Shown: one piece after another, positions 47,930 to 56,792 of the stretch | How the letters are laid out: each line of letters starts with the position of its first letter | Numbering within the stretch: position 1 is the first letter of the stretch | Source of the DNA: Pseudomonadota bacterium | GTDB taxonomy: Bacteria; Desulfobacterota; Binatia; Binatales; Binataceae | Assembly: GCA_021325025.1 (NCBI GenBank) | Contig: JAJPHZ010000035.1 | Span: 248,001-312,000 of the forward strand | Direction of reading: 5' to 3' | Length of the DNA: 64,000 nucleotides | Made by a program: the position numbers and the translations under genes | The notes under the pieces: generated by a model | Told to the model about the DNA's origin: nothing | The model's database searches: none | Seen by the model: the letters and a program-made list of their open reading frames with translations, nothing else

Positions 47930-48442
47930 ATGGAAGAGAAGTCGTCAGTGTTCTACGAAACGCCGCCGCCCCAGGCGTCGCGCGAGCTGGCGGAACTCCG
48001 CATGAGCCCCGACTACAGGCCGCCGTTCCAGATCGTGCGCCGCCGTGTGATCGACGATTACAACGAAGGCCGGATGACGATCGACGCCACGGTCGTGATT
48101 CGCATCGGCGACCTGGAAGAAACCGAAGCGGCGCGCGGCGTGGGTGTCGTTCATGCACTGGATCTGGCCCTGCGCAAAGCTCTGCTCAAATATTTCCCTT
48201 ACCTCTCCTCGGTCAGAGTGACGGAGACTTACACGCACGGCAGCGGCGAGTCGACCGAGGCCGAGGTCATATCGGTGAAGAAATTCTCCGACGGCCACAC
48301 CACGTGGACCACGATGGCCAAGTCGGCCAACACCGTCGAGGCGGGATGGAGCTCGCTGGTGGACGGGTACGAATGGCGCATCAACATGGAGAATTTCCGC
48401 ACCAAACGCCTGATGGCCAATCCCCGCCTGTCCAGCCGCTGA
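47930..48442 (+). CDS. Stand-alone LeuA/CimA-type C-terminal regulatory domain protein
   Basis: A 170-residue protein from the ATG at 47930 that resembles only the C-terminal allosteric (LeuA dimerisation) domain of isopropylmalate and citramalate synthases. Supporting segments are 'ATVVIRIGDLEETEAARGVG', 'VVHALDLALRKALLKYFPYL', 'SVRVTETYTH' and 'TTMAKSANTVEAGWSSLVDG'. The TIM-barrel synthase part is absent from it and from the flanks. A free regulatory domain could bind branched-chain amino acids or modify a partner; it could also be a gene relic, although its frame is clean. It lies between fabG and cysS on the same strand. Confidence 0.7.
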   Translation: MEEKSSVFYETPPPQASRELAELRMSPDYRPPFQIVRRRVIDDYNEGRMTIDATVVIRIGDLEETEAARGVGVVHALDLALRKALLKYFPYLSSVRVTETYTHGSGESTEAEVISVKKFSDGHTTWTTMAKSANTVEAGWSSLVDGYEWRINMENFRTKRLMANPRLSSR

Positions 48443-48558
48443 GCGGAGGCGGCGGACCGCATTCAGCTTGCCCGGCCAATCATTGCGCTGGCGGTCGCCG
48501 CACGGGCGGTTACGTCCTCGGAGCCGTTCTATTCAAGACGGCGCGTCCACGATAAGCT

Positions 48559-50004
48559 ATGAATGCTGATGCCGTGAAACCTTTCTTCATTTACAACACG
48601 TTAAGCCGCAAGGTGGAGGAATTCGTTCCGCTTCATCCCGGAGTGGTGACGTATTACTCGTGCGGGCCGACCGTGTATCTGCCCCAACATCTGGGCAACA
48701 TGCGCTCCTATTTGTTTACCGACACGCTCAAACGGGCGCTGCGGCTCAATGGTTACGAGGTGCGCCACGTGATGAACATCACCGACGTCGGCCACATGAC
48801 CTCCGACCAGGATGCCGGCGAGGACAAAATCGAAAAGACGGCGCGGGCGGAGGGGCGCTCGCCCAAAGAGGTCGCCGACTATTACACGGAGCTGTTCATT
48901 CACAACCTGGAGATGCTGCGCATCGAAAAGCCGACCGTGCCGCCCGGACAGTTCTGCCGGGCCACCGAGCACATCCCCGACATGATTGCGCTGATCCAGC
49001 GGATTTTGGATCGCGGCTACGCCTACGTCGTGCACAGCGGCGTTTATTTCGACGTCGAGAAATGGCGCGGGCCCGGCCGGATGGGCCGTCTGTCGCGCCA
49101 GAGCCTGGAGGAGCAGTTCGCCGAGCAGCGCCTGGAGCATGCCTCCGACAAGCGCAGCAAGCACGACTTCGCGTTGTGGGTACTCAATCAACCCGGGCAC
49201 CTGATGCAATGGGACAGCCCCTGGGGCCGCGGCTATCCGGGTTGGCATATCGAGTGCTCGGCGATGTCGATGAAGTACCTGGGCGAGACCCTCGACATCC
49301 ATTCCGGCGGGCTCGATCATGTGCCGATCCATCATGAGAACGAAATCGCGCAGTCGGAAAGCGCCACCGGCAAGCCCTTCGTGCGATATTTCGTGCACAA
49401 CGCGTTTTTGGTCGGGATGGAGGGGGCGAAGATCAGCAAGAGTTCGGGCAGGTTTCCGGTCCTCGCCGATCTGGTCGCGGTGGGGATCGATCCGATTGCC
49501 TTCCGCCTGTTTTGCTTCGGCGCCAAATATCGCTCCGAACTGGCCTTCAGCCTCGACGCGGTGCGCGCCGCCCAGCGCAACCTGGATTACCTGACCGAGT
49601 TCGCGCGCGGTGTGCCTGACGGCATTGCGCATGGCGCCGATAGCGACTGGCCGCAGCCCTACTTTGAGCGCTTTCACGAAGCGCTTAACAACGACCTCAA
49701 CACCCCGCAGGCGCTGGCGGTCGTGCTCGACCTGGTAGGAGAATCCTACCGCCGCAACGACAAGCGCATCTGGAATACGCTGGCCCGGATGGACACGGTG
49801 CTGGGCGTTGACTTTGAAGGTATCCGCCGGCGCGCGGCCAGCGAGAGGCTGCCGGCGGAAATTGAAGCCTTGCGCGCCCAGCGCGACGAGGCGCGAAAGA
49901 AAAAAGACTTTGCCCGCTCCGACGCGCTGCGCAACGAGCTATTGGCGCGCGGCTACGAAGTCAAGGACACGCCCGCGGGCACGGTCGTGCAGCGCCGAAA
50001 CTGA
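48559..50004 (+). CDS. cysS: Cysteinyl-tRNA synthetase
   Basis: A 481-residue class Ia CysRS. The motif normally HIGH reads HLGN at residues 44-47 ('VYLPQHLGNMRSY'), a variant common in this enzyme, and the second signature is 'AKISKSSGRFP' (KMSKS equivalent). Zinc ligands are in 'YYSCGPTVY', 'WHIECSAMSM' and 'IHHENEIAQ'. A C-terminal anticodon-binding helical region follows ('RAQRDEARKKKDFARSDALR'). It attaches Cys to tRNA-Cys in the cytoplasm. A short 116-base gap precedes it. Confidence 0.97.
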   Translation: MNADAVKPFFIYNTLSRKVEEFVPLHPGVVTYYSCGPTVYLPQHLGNMRSYLFTDTLKRALRLNGYEVRHVMNITDVGHMTSDQDAGEDKIEKTARAEGRSPKEVADYYTELFIHNLEMLRIEKPTVPPGQFCRATEHIPDMIALIQRILDRGYAYVVHSGVYFDVEKWRGPGRMGRLSRQSLEEQFAEQRLEHASDKRSKHDFALWVLNQPGHLMQWDSPWGRGYPGWHIECSAMSMKYLGETLDIHSGGLDHVPIHHENEIAQSESATGKPFVRYFVHNAFLVGMEGAKISKSSGRFPVLADLVAVGIDPIAFRLFCFGAKYRSELAFSLDAVRAAQRNLDYLTEFARGVPDGIAHGADSDWPQPYFERFHEALNNDLNTPQALAVVLDLVGESYRRNDKRIWNTLARMDTVLGVDFEGIRRRAASERLPAEIEALRAQRDEARKKKDFARSDALRNELLARGYEVKDTPAGTVVQRRN

Positions 50005-50085
50005 TTCGCCCCGCCGCGCCTGGGCGGCTTGAACGCCGCCAAGGCAGTTTCCTACAATCGGCGCAACGGGCGTAAAGGAAATGAG

Positions 50086-50952
50086 ATGTCGCTGGAGCTG
50101 AAAAAATTCGACAGCAGGATCCTCGGTGAAAGCCCTGAGGTGCGCCGGCTCAATCCCGCCGACGCCCCCTACTATCTGCCGATCGCCGACGAAGTGGAGA
50201 TCTTCACCGCCGCTTACAAGGCGCGGCTGCCGGTGCTGCTCAAGGGGCCGACCGGCTGCGGCAAGACGCGCTTCGTCGAACACATGGCCCATCGCCTGGC
50301 CGAGCTGCCCGACGGACCTTGCGAGCTGGTCACCGTCGCCTGCCATGAAGACCTGACCGGCAGCGACCTGGTCGGCCGCTACCTGCTGCTGGCCGACGAA
50401 ACCGTGTGGGTCGATGGTCCGTTGACGCAGGCGGTGCGGCGCGGCGCGATTTGCTACCTGGATGAAATCGTCGAGGCGCGCAAGGACACCACCGTGCTGA
50501 TCCATCCGCTGTCCGACCATCGGCGCATCCTGCCGATCGAAAAGCGCGGCGAAATCATCCAGGCGACTGCCGGCTTCTTGCTGGTGATCTCCTACAACCC
50601 CGGCTATCAGAGCATCCAGAAAAACCTCAAACATTCCACGCGCCAGCGTTTCGTCACGATTGAATTCAACTACCCGCCGGCCGATAAGGAAGCGGAAATC
50701 ATCCGCCATGAAGCGGGCGTGGACGCGGACGTCGCCGGGCAGCTCGCGTTGCTGGGCGAGAAGGTCCGCAACCTCAAGGCGTCGGGGCTTGAGGAAGGGG
50801 TATCGACGCGCCTGCTGATCTATGCGGGAGAGCTGATTGTTCAGGGAATCGCGCCGCGGCGCGCCGCCACCGTCGCAGTTACCTGGTCGCTGACCGACGA
50901 GCCCGACAGCAAGCGCGCGATCGGCGAAGTGGTCAGCGCAATCTTTCCCTGA
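50086..50952 (+). CDS. CbbQ/NirQ/NorQ-type AAA+ ATPase
   Basis: A 288-residue MoxR-like AAA+ protein of the CbbQ/NorQ branch. Walker A GPTGCGKT is at residues 54-61, Walker B '[12 protein letters not shown]' follows, and the C-terminal CbbQ domain ends '[20 protein letters not shown]'. These ATPases remodel or activate metalloenzymes such as Rubisco or nitric-oxide reductase and normally work with a von Willebrand A partner (CbbO/NorD). No partner or target enzyme gene lies within the neighbouring kilobases, so the client is unknown. AAAGGAAATGAG precedes the ATG at 50086. Confidence 0.92.
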   Translation: MSLELKKFDSRILGESPEVRRLNPADAPYYLPIADEVEIFTAAYKARLPVLLKGPTGCGKTRFVEHMAHRLAELPDGPCELVTVACHEDLTGSDLVGRYLLLADETVWVDGPLTQAVRRGAICYLDEIVEARKDTTVLIHPLSDHRRILPIEKRGEIIQATAGFLLVISYNPGYQSIQKNLKHSTRQRFVTIEFNYPPADKEAEIIRHEAGVDADVAGQLALLGEKVRNLKASGLEEGVSTRLLIYAGELIVQGIAPRRAATVAVTWSLTDEPDSKRAIGEVVSAIFP

Positions 50953-50984
50953 ACCGCCGAGCGGCAAATCGCGATGGCGTTTTC

Positions 50985-52031
50985 GTGATCGACCTGCGCA
51001 GCGATACCGTGACTCTGCCCACGCCGGCGATGCGCGAAGCGATCGCGCGCGCGGAGCTGGGCGATGATGTGTACGGCGAAGATCCCACCGTCAATCGCCT
51101 TCAGGAGATGGCCGCGAAAATCACCGGCAAGCAGGCCGCGCTGATGGTGGCCAGCGGCACGATGGCCAATCTGATCGCACTGATGGTGCACTGTCCGCGC
51201 GGGCGCAAGGCGATCGTCGGCTCCAAGGCGCATACATTTATATATGAAGCGGGCGGCGGCTCCGCCCTCGGCGGCATCGTGATGGTGCCGGTGGCCAACC
51301 TCGAGACCGGCGCGCTGGATCTGGCCGCGCTCGAACACGAACTGGCCACACCGCCCGATGCGCATTTCGCGCAGCCCGCGCTGGTCGCGCTGGAGAACAC
51401 GCACAACAATTGCGGCGGGGTGGCGGTGCCGGCCTCGCACCTGGCGGACGCCGCGACGCTGGCGCGCCGCCATCGGGTGGCGGTCCACCTGGACGGCGCG
51501 CGCATTTTCAACGCGGCGATCGCGTTGGAGACCGATGTCGCGGCGCTGTGCAGCTATGCCGATTCGGTCTCGTTCTGCCTCTCCAAGGGGCTGGCTTGTC
51601 CGGTCGGCTCGCTGCTGTGCGGCAGCCGCGACTTCATCGCGCAGGCCCATCGCGTGCGCAAGCTGCTGGGCGGCGGGATGCGCCAGGCCGGGATCATTGC
51701 CGCGGCGGGTGTGGTCGCGCTGGAGACGATGGTGGAGCGGCTGGCGGAGGACCATCTCAACGCGCGCGCCCTGGCCGAGGGTTTGGGGCTGGTCGCAGGC
51801 ATCAACGTCCAGGCGGTGTCGCGCCGCACCAACATGGTGTTCTTCGAAGTCGACGGCGACCAGAGGACGGCGGAAAAGTTCCAGGCCGCCCTCAAGGAGC
51901 GCGACATCCTGATCGGCCGGCGCGGCCCCAACAGCTTCCGTGCCGTCACCCACTACGGAATCGACCGCGCCGCAATCGACCGCGCGGTCTGCGCGGCCGC
52001 GGAGGCCGCCGGCGAAGCCTTCGCCGGCTGA
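50985..52031 (+). CDS. ltaE: Low-specificity L-threonine aldolase
   Basis: A 348-residue PLP enzyme. '[20 protein letters not shown]' and '[16 protein letters not shown]' open the family, and Lys201 in '[17 protein letters not shown]' is the PLP-binding lysine. It splits threonine to glycine and acetaldehyde and acts on other beta-hydroxy amino acids. Translation starts at GTG (50985); an ATG eleven bases upstream is out of frame. Length is normal. It lies 32 bases after the AAA+ gene. Confidence 0.95.
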   Translation: MIDLRSDTVTLPTPAMREAIARAELGDDVYGEDPTVNRLQEMAAKITGKQAALMVASGTMANLIALMVHCPRGRKAIVGSKAHTFIYEAGGGSALGGIVMVPVANLETGALDLAALEHELATPPDAHFAQPALVALENTHNNCGGVAVPASHLADAATLARRHRVAVHLDGARIFNAAIALETDVAALCSYADSVSFCLSKGLACPVGSLLCGSRDFIAQAHRVRKLLGGGMRQAGIIAAAGVVALETMVERLAEDHLNARALAEGLGLVAGINVQAVSRRTNMVFFEVDGDQRTAEKFQAALKERDILIGRRGPNSFRAVTHYGIDRAAIDRAVCAAAEAAGEAFAG

Positions 52032-52103
52032 ACGAAATCTGGATAATCGAAAGCCGAGAGATTTCACCATTCGCCGCTGGCGGATCGCAACTGGTTTGAT
52101 GAC

Positions 52104-52886
52104 ATGAACTCATTGCAGGAGATTTTTTCGTTGCGCGGGCATATCGGACTGGTGACCGGCGCGTCGTCGGGGCTGGGCGTGGAATGCGCCAAAGCGCTGG
52201 CGATTGGGGGCGCCGACGTCGTGCTCGCCGCGCGCCGGGGCGAGCGGCTGCAAACCCTGGCCGGAGAAATGCGCAAGGAATACGGGGTGCGGGTGCTGCC
52301 AATCGCGGCCGACATCACGGTCGAGGCGGACCTTGAGCGGATCATCTCGCACAGCGTCGCACAACTGGGCGAAATCGACATCCTGGTCAACAACGCCGGG
52401 ATCGCGCCCACCGGACGCGCGGAGCGAATCTCGCGCCAAGTCTGGGACGATGCGATTGCGCTCAATCTGACCGCGCCGATGTTCCTGTCGCAGAAAATCG
52501 CCGCCCGCCTGATCGAGCGGGGCAAGCCCGGCCGCATTATCAATATCACCTCGGTGCTCGGCCAGGGGGCCAGCGCGGTTTATCGTCTGGCGCCCTACAC
52601 CGCGAGCAAGGCAGGACTGGCCAATCTCACCCGTCAACTCGCGGTGGAATGGGCCCAGTATGGTATCAACGTCAACGCGATCTCGCCGGGATGGATCCCG
52701 ACCGAAGCGACCGAAGGCGGAATCGCCAAGCCCGGCAATCGCGAAAAGATGGAATCGCTGACTCCGCTGGGACGGCTCGGCCTGCCCGAAGAAATTCGCG
52801 GCGCGGTGATTTTTCTGGCCAGTGCCGCCGGCAGCTATGTGACCGGCTCGGTACTGGCGGTCGACGGCGGCTACACAGCCTGGTAA
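52104..52886 (+). CDS. SDR family oxidoreductase
   Basis: A 260-residue classical SDR with TGASSGLG at 18-25, NNAG at 96-99, and the catalytic set Ser150, Tyr165, Lys169 ('YTASKAGLANLTRQLAVEWA'). The C-terminus 'GSYVTGSVLAVDGGYTAW' is the typical cap. The closest well-known shape is gluconate 5-dehydrogenase or other 2-deoxy-sugar/ketone reductases, but the substrate is not fixed. It begins at ATG 52104, 72 bases after the aldolase gene. Confidence 0.92.
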   Translation: MNSLQEIFSLRGHIGLVTGASSGLGVECAKALAIGGADVVLAARRGERLQTLAGEMRKEYGVRVLPIAADITVEADLERIISHSVAQLGEIDILVNNAGIAPTGRAERISRQVWDDAIALNLTAPMFLSQKIAARLIERGKPGRIINITSVLGQGASAVYRLAPYTASKAGLANLTRQLAVEWAQYGINVNAISPGWIPTEATEGGIAKPGNREKMESLTPLGRLGLPEEIRGAVIFLASAAGSYVTGSVLAVDGGYTAW

Positions 52887-52923
52887 ATAATGGCGCGCCT
52901 GCTTTGACGCATATCCCATATTG

Positions 52924-54396
52924 ATGATGCCGATCGAACCGCCCAACCTCAAAGCCCAGCTCTTCCATCGTAAACCTGTCTCGATGCTGCTGGAGGACGC
53001 AGCCTTCCACGAAGGCGGACTCAAACGCGCCCTGGGCGCGCTCGAGCTGACCGCGCTGGGGATCGGCGCGATAATCGGCGCCGGCATCTTCGTGCTGACC
53101 GGCGTGGCGGCGGCGCGCCTGGCCGGACCGGCCGTGACGCTGTCGTTCGTCGTGTCGGGCTTTGCCTGCGCGATGGCGGCGCTGTGCTACGCCGAGTTCG
53201 CCGCGATGATCCCGGTGGCCGGCAGCGCCTATTCTTACTCCTACGCCACGATGGGCGAGCTGGTCGGATGGATCATCGGCTGGGATCTGATCCTGGAGTA
53301 CGCGGTGGGCGCGGCGGCGGTGGCGGTAGGATGGTCGGGTTATCTGCGCGTCATCCTGACCGGGATGGGGATCAATCTGCCCGTCGAGTTGACCCATGCC
53401 CCGGGCTCCGCGCCCGGCGCAATTGTCAATCTGCCGGCGCTGCTCATCGTCCTGGTGATCTCGGCAATCCTGGTGGTCGGCATCTCCGAAAGCGCGCGCC
53501 TTAACTCGATTATCGTAGCGATCAAGTTGACCGCGGTGGGAGTGGTAATCCTGGTCGGCGCGTTCTTCGTGCGGCCGGCCAACTGGAGTCCGTTCGACCC
53601 CTTCGGATGGCACGGCATCATGAAGGGCGCCGCCGTTATCTTTTTCGCCTACATCGGGTTCGACGCGGTCTCCACCGCTGCCGAAGAAGTCGTCGAGCCG
53701 CAGCGCAATCTCCCGCTGGGAATCATCGCTTCGTTGCTGGTCTGCACCGTGCTCTACATACTGGTAGCGGGCGTGGTCACCGGGATGACTCCCTACACCA
53801 CCATCGACATCAACGCGCCGCTGGCCTCGGCCTTCGTCAACCAGGGACTCAGCTTCGTTTCGGCGATCATCTCACTGGGCGCGGTCGCCGGCCTGACGTC
53901 GGTGCTGCTGGTGCTGCTGCTCGGCCAGTCGCGGATTTTTTTCGCGATTTCGCGCGACGGCCTGCTGCCGCCTGCGTTCTCGCGCATCCATCCGCGGTTC
54001 CGCACGCCCTACATCCCCACGATCATCACCGGTATCGCGGTCGGTCTGACCGCCGCTTTTCTGCCCATCCAGGAGATCGCCGAGCTGACCAATATCGGCA
54101 CCCTGTTCGCGTTCGTGCTGGTATGCCTCGGGGTGTGGATCCTGCGCCACACCGATCCGACGCGCAAGCGGCCGTTTGCAACGCCGTTGGTGCCGTGGGT
54201 GCCAATCCTGGGCGTGCTGTTCTGCGGCTACCTGATGGCCAGTTTGCCCGCGGTCACATGGATGCGGTTTTTCGCCTGGCTCGCCATCGGCTTGAGCATC
54301 TACTTCAGCTACGGACGCTGGCACAGCCGCGTCAGCGCAGCAGCCAACGGCAGTACGCCGGCCGCCGAAAGCAGCGCCGGCCGCGCACCTGGATGA
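52924..54396 (+). CDS. APC superfamily amino-acid permease (cationic amino-acid transporter type)
   Basis: A 490-residue permease with about twelve to fourteen membrane helices. 'LGIGAIIGAGIFVLTGVAAA' is the first-helix motif of APC transporters and 'YAEFAAMIPVAGSAYSYSYA' is the Pro-rich second block. 'FFAYIGFDAVSTAAEEVVEP' is the CAT-group motif in helix 6-7. It likely imports amino acids such as Arg or Lys by a proton- or exchange-coupled route; specificity is not certain. I use the ATG at 52924; an adjacent TTG and ATG are also possible. The C-terminal tail is Ala/Ser-rich. Confidence 0.93.
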   Translation: MMPIEPPNLKAQLFHRKPVSMLLEDAAFHEGGLKRALGALELTALGIGAIIGAGIFVLTGVAAARLAGPAVTLSFVVSGFACAMAALCYAEFAAMIPVAGSAYSYSYATMGELVGWIIGWDLILEYAVGAAAVAVGWSGYLRVILTGMGINLPVELTHAPGSAPGAIVNLPALLIVLVISAILVVGISESARLNSIIVAIKLTAVGVVILVGAFFVRPANWSPFDPFGWHGIMKGAAVIFFAYIGFDAVSTAAEEVVEPQRNLPLGIIASLLVCTVLYILVAGVVTGMTPYTTIDINAPLASAFVNQGLSFVSAIISLGAVAGLTSVLLVLLLGQSRIFFAISRDGLLPPAFSRIHPRFRTPYIPTIITGIAVGLTAAFLPIQEIAELTNIGTLFAFVLVCLGVWILRHTDPTRKRPFATPLVPWVPILGVLFCGYLMASLPAVTWMRFFAWLAIGLSIYFSYGRWHSRVSAAANGSTPAAESSAGRAPG

Positions 54397-54409
54397 GGAG
54401 AAATTCGGC

Positions 54410-54499
54410 GTGAAGCTGGACCGCACGCGAGCAGCGGCGCTGTTGATGGCGGCATTTACCTGCCGCTGCGCGCCGGTACATGCCGCCGACGATGACTGA
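54410..54499 (+). pseudogene. Short open frame encoding only a signal-peptide-like segment
   Basis: A GTG at 54410 after GAGGAG starts a 29-codon frame: basic start 'VKLDRTRAAALLMAAF', then 'APVHAADDD' and a TGA. It looks like an export signal with an AxA cleavage site and almost no mature protein. Downstream, in another frame up to a TGA at 54770, the translation has aromatic-rich beta-strand-like sequence ('GWGFYYSSSTYWRRFALTYD'). This may be the remains of the secreted or outer-membrane protein. Support is only sequence style. Confidence 0.35.
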
Positions 54500-54867
54500 T
54501 CCCCTCCTTTCACCCCGCGCCCGCAGGCGTTGATAACTTTCGACATCGACATCCGCCCGCAGCGCGGCGACCGCGCGCGGTCACGATTACGCGACCGGTG
54601 CCCGGACGGCTGCGAGCTTCCGCCGCGACGCTTCTCTACCATGTTCCGCCGCGAACCGCAGGAGGGACTTACCTGTCGCGACGAGCGGCTGGGGGTTTTA
54701 CTATTCGAGTTCCACCTACTGGCGAAGGTTCGCCTTGACTTATGACGGGCGGGCGTCTAATCGACCCTGAGAGGGAGCCCGATAGACCCAAACGCATAGG
54801 TCTGGAAGACTGAGTTATGCCTGGGGCGGCGGCTCCGGCGTCACAACACTGGAAGAGGATCAATTCA
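54500..54867 (+). other. Non-coding or decayed stretch before the SDR gene
   Basis: No intact gene is recognisable here. The stretch may contain the tail of the decayed secreted protein gene (to 54770). A TTGACT at 54735-54740 is a plausible -35 element for the SDR gene downstream, but no good -10 is seen. A GGAAGAGGA purine run just before 54868 is the ribosome-binding site of the next gene. Confidence 0.4.
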
Positions 54868-55800
54868 ATGGCACTTTTGGAAGGCAAGGTCGCAATCGTA
54901 ACCGGAGCCGGACGCGGAATCGGACGCGAGGAAGCGCTGCTGATGGCCAAGCATGGCGCCAAAATCGTAGTCAATGATTTGGGCGGACATTTCGACGGCA
55001 CGGGCCAGTCGCGCTCTCCCGCCGAAGAGGTGGTCAAGGAAATCCGCGCGGCTGGCGGCGAGGCGGTAGCCAACTTCGAAAGCGTCACTGACTTCAAGGC
55101 CGCCAAGCGCATCTTCGAATGCGCCATCGACAACTTCGGCAAGCTCAACATCCTGGTCAACAACGCCGGCATCCTGCGCGACCGCATGATCTTCAACATG
55201 TCCGAAGAGGACTGGGATGCGGTCATCGCGGTCCATCTCAAAGGCTCTTTCAACATGTCGCGCCATGCCTGCGCCTACTGGCGCGAGCAGCACAAGCTGG
55301 GCAACATCCTCAACGGCCGCATCATCATGACCAGCTCCGACTCGGGCCTGCTGGGCAACGCCGGGCAGAGCAACTATGGCGCCGCCAAAGCCGCGCTGGC
55401 GGCGATGGCGATCATCATCGACCGCGAGATGGCGCGTTACGGCGTCACCGCCAACACCATCGCGCCGGTCGCCCGCACGCGCATGACCGTCGAGGGCGTG
55501 CCCTCATCGATGTTCGCCGGCAGCGAGGGCAAGGATCAGTGGGATCCCTACAGCCCCGCCAACGTCGCGCCGGTGGTGGCGTGGCTGGCCAGCGATGACG
55601 CCAAGGACGTGCATGGCGAGGTCTTTCGCTCGGGACTGGGCGGTGTGTGGATACTCAAAGGCTGGAGCACGGCCGCAATGGTGGCGCAAAAGGCCACTTG
55701 GGATCCGGTCGAGCTGGGCAAACGGCTCAAGGAAGAGCTCGCCAAGGGCATCACCAAGAAGGAAACGCTGGGCGGCGTCATCAAGACGATCCTGTCCTGA
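54868..55800 (+). CDS. SDR family oxidoreductase, MFE-2/17-beta-HSD4-like
   Basis: A 310-residue SDR of the type that forms the N-terminal dehydrogenase domain of multifunctional enzyme type 2. Nucleotide motif GAGRGIG is at 13-19, the characteristic 'VVNDLGGHFDGTGQS' follows, and catalytic Ser157, Tyr170 and Lys174 are present ('SNYGAAKAALAAMAI'). These proteins oxidise 3-hydroxyacyl-CoA or related substrates. I start at the ATG at 54868 with GGAAGAGGA upstream. It leads a run of four closely spaced genes. Confidence 0.92.
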   Translation: MALLEGKVAIVTGAGRGIGREEALLMAKHGAKIVVNDLGGHFDGTGQSRSPAEEVVKEIRAAGGEAVANFESVTDFKAAKRIFECAIDNFGKLNILVNNAGILRDRMIFNMSEEDWDAVIAVHLKGSFNMSRHACAYWREQHKLGNILNGRIIMTSSDSGLLGNAGQSNYGAAKAALAAMAIIIDREMARYGVTANTIAPVARTRMTVEGVPSSMFAGSEGKDQWDPYSPANVAPVVAWLASDDAKDVHGEVFRSGLGGVWILKGWSTAAMVAQKATWDPVELGKRLKEELAKGITKKETLGGVIKTILS

Positions 55801-55815
55801 GGGCGGCAGCGCGGG

Positions 55816-56367
55816 ATGGCTGACGAAGGGTTGGAAGACAACGGAAACGCAGCGCCCAGGCTGCGTTTCCGCTCGGTCCTGTTCATCTGCGCCGCCAACA
55901 CCGCGCGCAGTGTGATGGCGGAATACATCATGAAACGCGAACTGGAGGCGCGCGGACTGGGCGAGCAGGTCGTGGTGCGCTCCGCCGGCATCGCGCCCTA
56001 CGCACGCGACGGCTCGCTGGTTTCGCTCGACACCCGGATTACGCTGCGCGAAGACGGGATCGACATCAGCGATGAGGCCAAGTCCATCTCGTTGCGCCGT
56101 CATCCGGAGATGCTGGCGCAGGCCGACCTGATCCTGGCGATGACCGAAAAGCAAGCGCTGGACCTGCGCAAAAACTTCATGGACGGCTCCGAGCGTCCCG
56201 TCTATACGCTGCGCGAGTTCGCGGGCGAGAAGGGCGACATCGAAGACCCCTGGCTGGAGGGGCTGGAGGTGTGGGTCGCCTGCCGCGAGGAAATCAAGCG
56301 GCTGGTCCCGGCGGTAATCGATCGGATGCAGGAGAACGTGGCAACTCGCGCCGATGACCTGCCATGA
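55816..56367 (+). CDS. Low-molecular-weight phosphotyrosine phosphatase-like protein
   Basis: A 183-residue LMW-PTP fold protein. The phosphate loop is Cys25-AANTA-Arg31-Ser32 ('FICAANTARSVMAEYIM'), the C-x5-R signature, and the general acid is in 'GDIEDPWLEGLE'. It may dephosphorylate tyrosine or, as in related enzymes, reduce arsenate; the missing second Cys near the loop makes a phosphatase more likely. It starts 15 bases after the SDR stop and overlaps the CoA-binding gene by four bases (ATGA). Confidence 0.9.
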   Translation: MADEGLEDNGNAAPRLRFRSVLFICAANTARSVMAEYIMKRELEARGLGEQVVVRSAGIAPYARDGSLVSLDTRITLREDGIDISDEAKSISLRRHPEMLAQADLILAMTEKQALDLRKNFMDGSERPVYTLREFAGEKGDIEDPWLEGLEVWVACREEIKRLVPAVIDRMQENVATRADDLP

Positions 56368-56792
56368 GTTTCAGCAATCCACCGGACAGCGAGATCAGGC
56401 GCATACTTTCCAATCCCACCACGGTGGCGGTCGTCGGATGCTCGGACAATCCGGGGCGCGACAGCCTGAGGATTGCAATCCTCCTCAAAAACAAGGGCTT
56501 CAAGGTAATTCCGGTCAATCCCACCTTGCGGCCCGACGCCTTGATAAAAACGTTGGGCGAGCGCTGTTATCGGGACCTCCAGTCGATTCCCGAGCCGGTC
56601 GAGATCGTCGACGTGTTCCGCCGTTCCGAGTTTTTGCCCGAGGTCGTCAGCGATGCAATCGCCAAGGGCGCGAAGGTCCTGTGGTGCCAGCTGGGGGTGG
56701 TCGATCTGGCGCAGGCCGAGCGCGCGAGTCGCGCCGGGATGACCGTGGTGATGGACCGCTGCCCCGCAATCGAGTACGGACGACTGTTCTAG
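56364..56792 (+). CDS. CoA-binding domain protein (YccU-like)
   Basis: A 142-residue CoA_binding_2 protein. It opens 'TVAVVGCSDNPGRDSLRIAI' (glycine-rich nucleotide-binding loop), continues 'GFKVIPVNPTLRPD' and ends 'AGMTVVMDRCPAIEYGRLF', all typical of the YccU family. Members bind CoA-like ligands through a Rossmann fold, but their physiological role is not established. It overlaps the phosphatase gene by four bases and shares its last base with the NUDIX start (TAGTG), so the three are translated together. Confidence 0.92.
   Translation: MSFSNPPDSEIRRILSNPTTVAVVGCSDNPGRDSLRIAILLKNKGFKVIPVNPTLRPDALIKTLGERCYRDLQSIPEPVEIVDVFRRSEFLPEVVSDAIAKGAKVLWCQLGVVDLAQAERASRAGMTVVMDRCPAIEYGRLF

Noticed and set aside
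50086..50952. Part of a defence or toxin system because of the orphan AAA+ ATPase
   Set aside because: No nuclease, effector or partner gene is adjacent; neighbours are housekeeping or metabolic.
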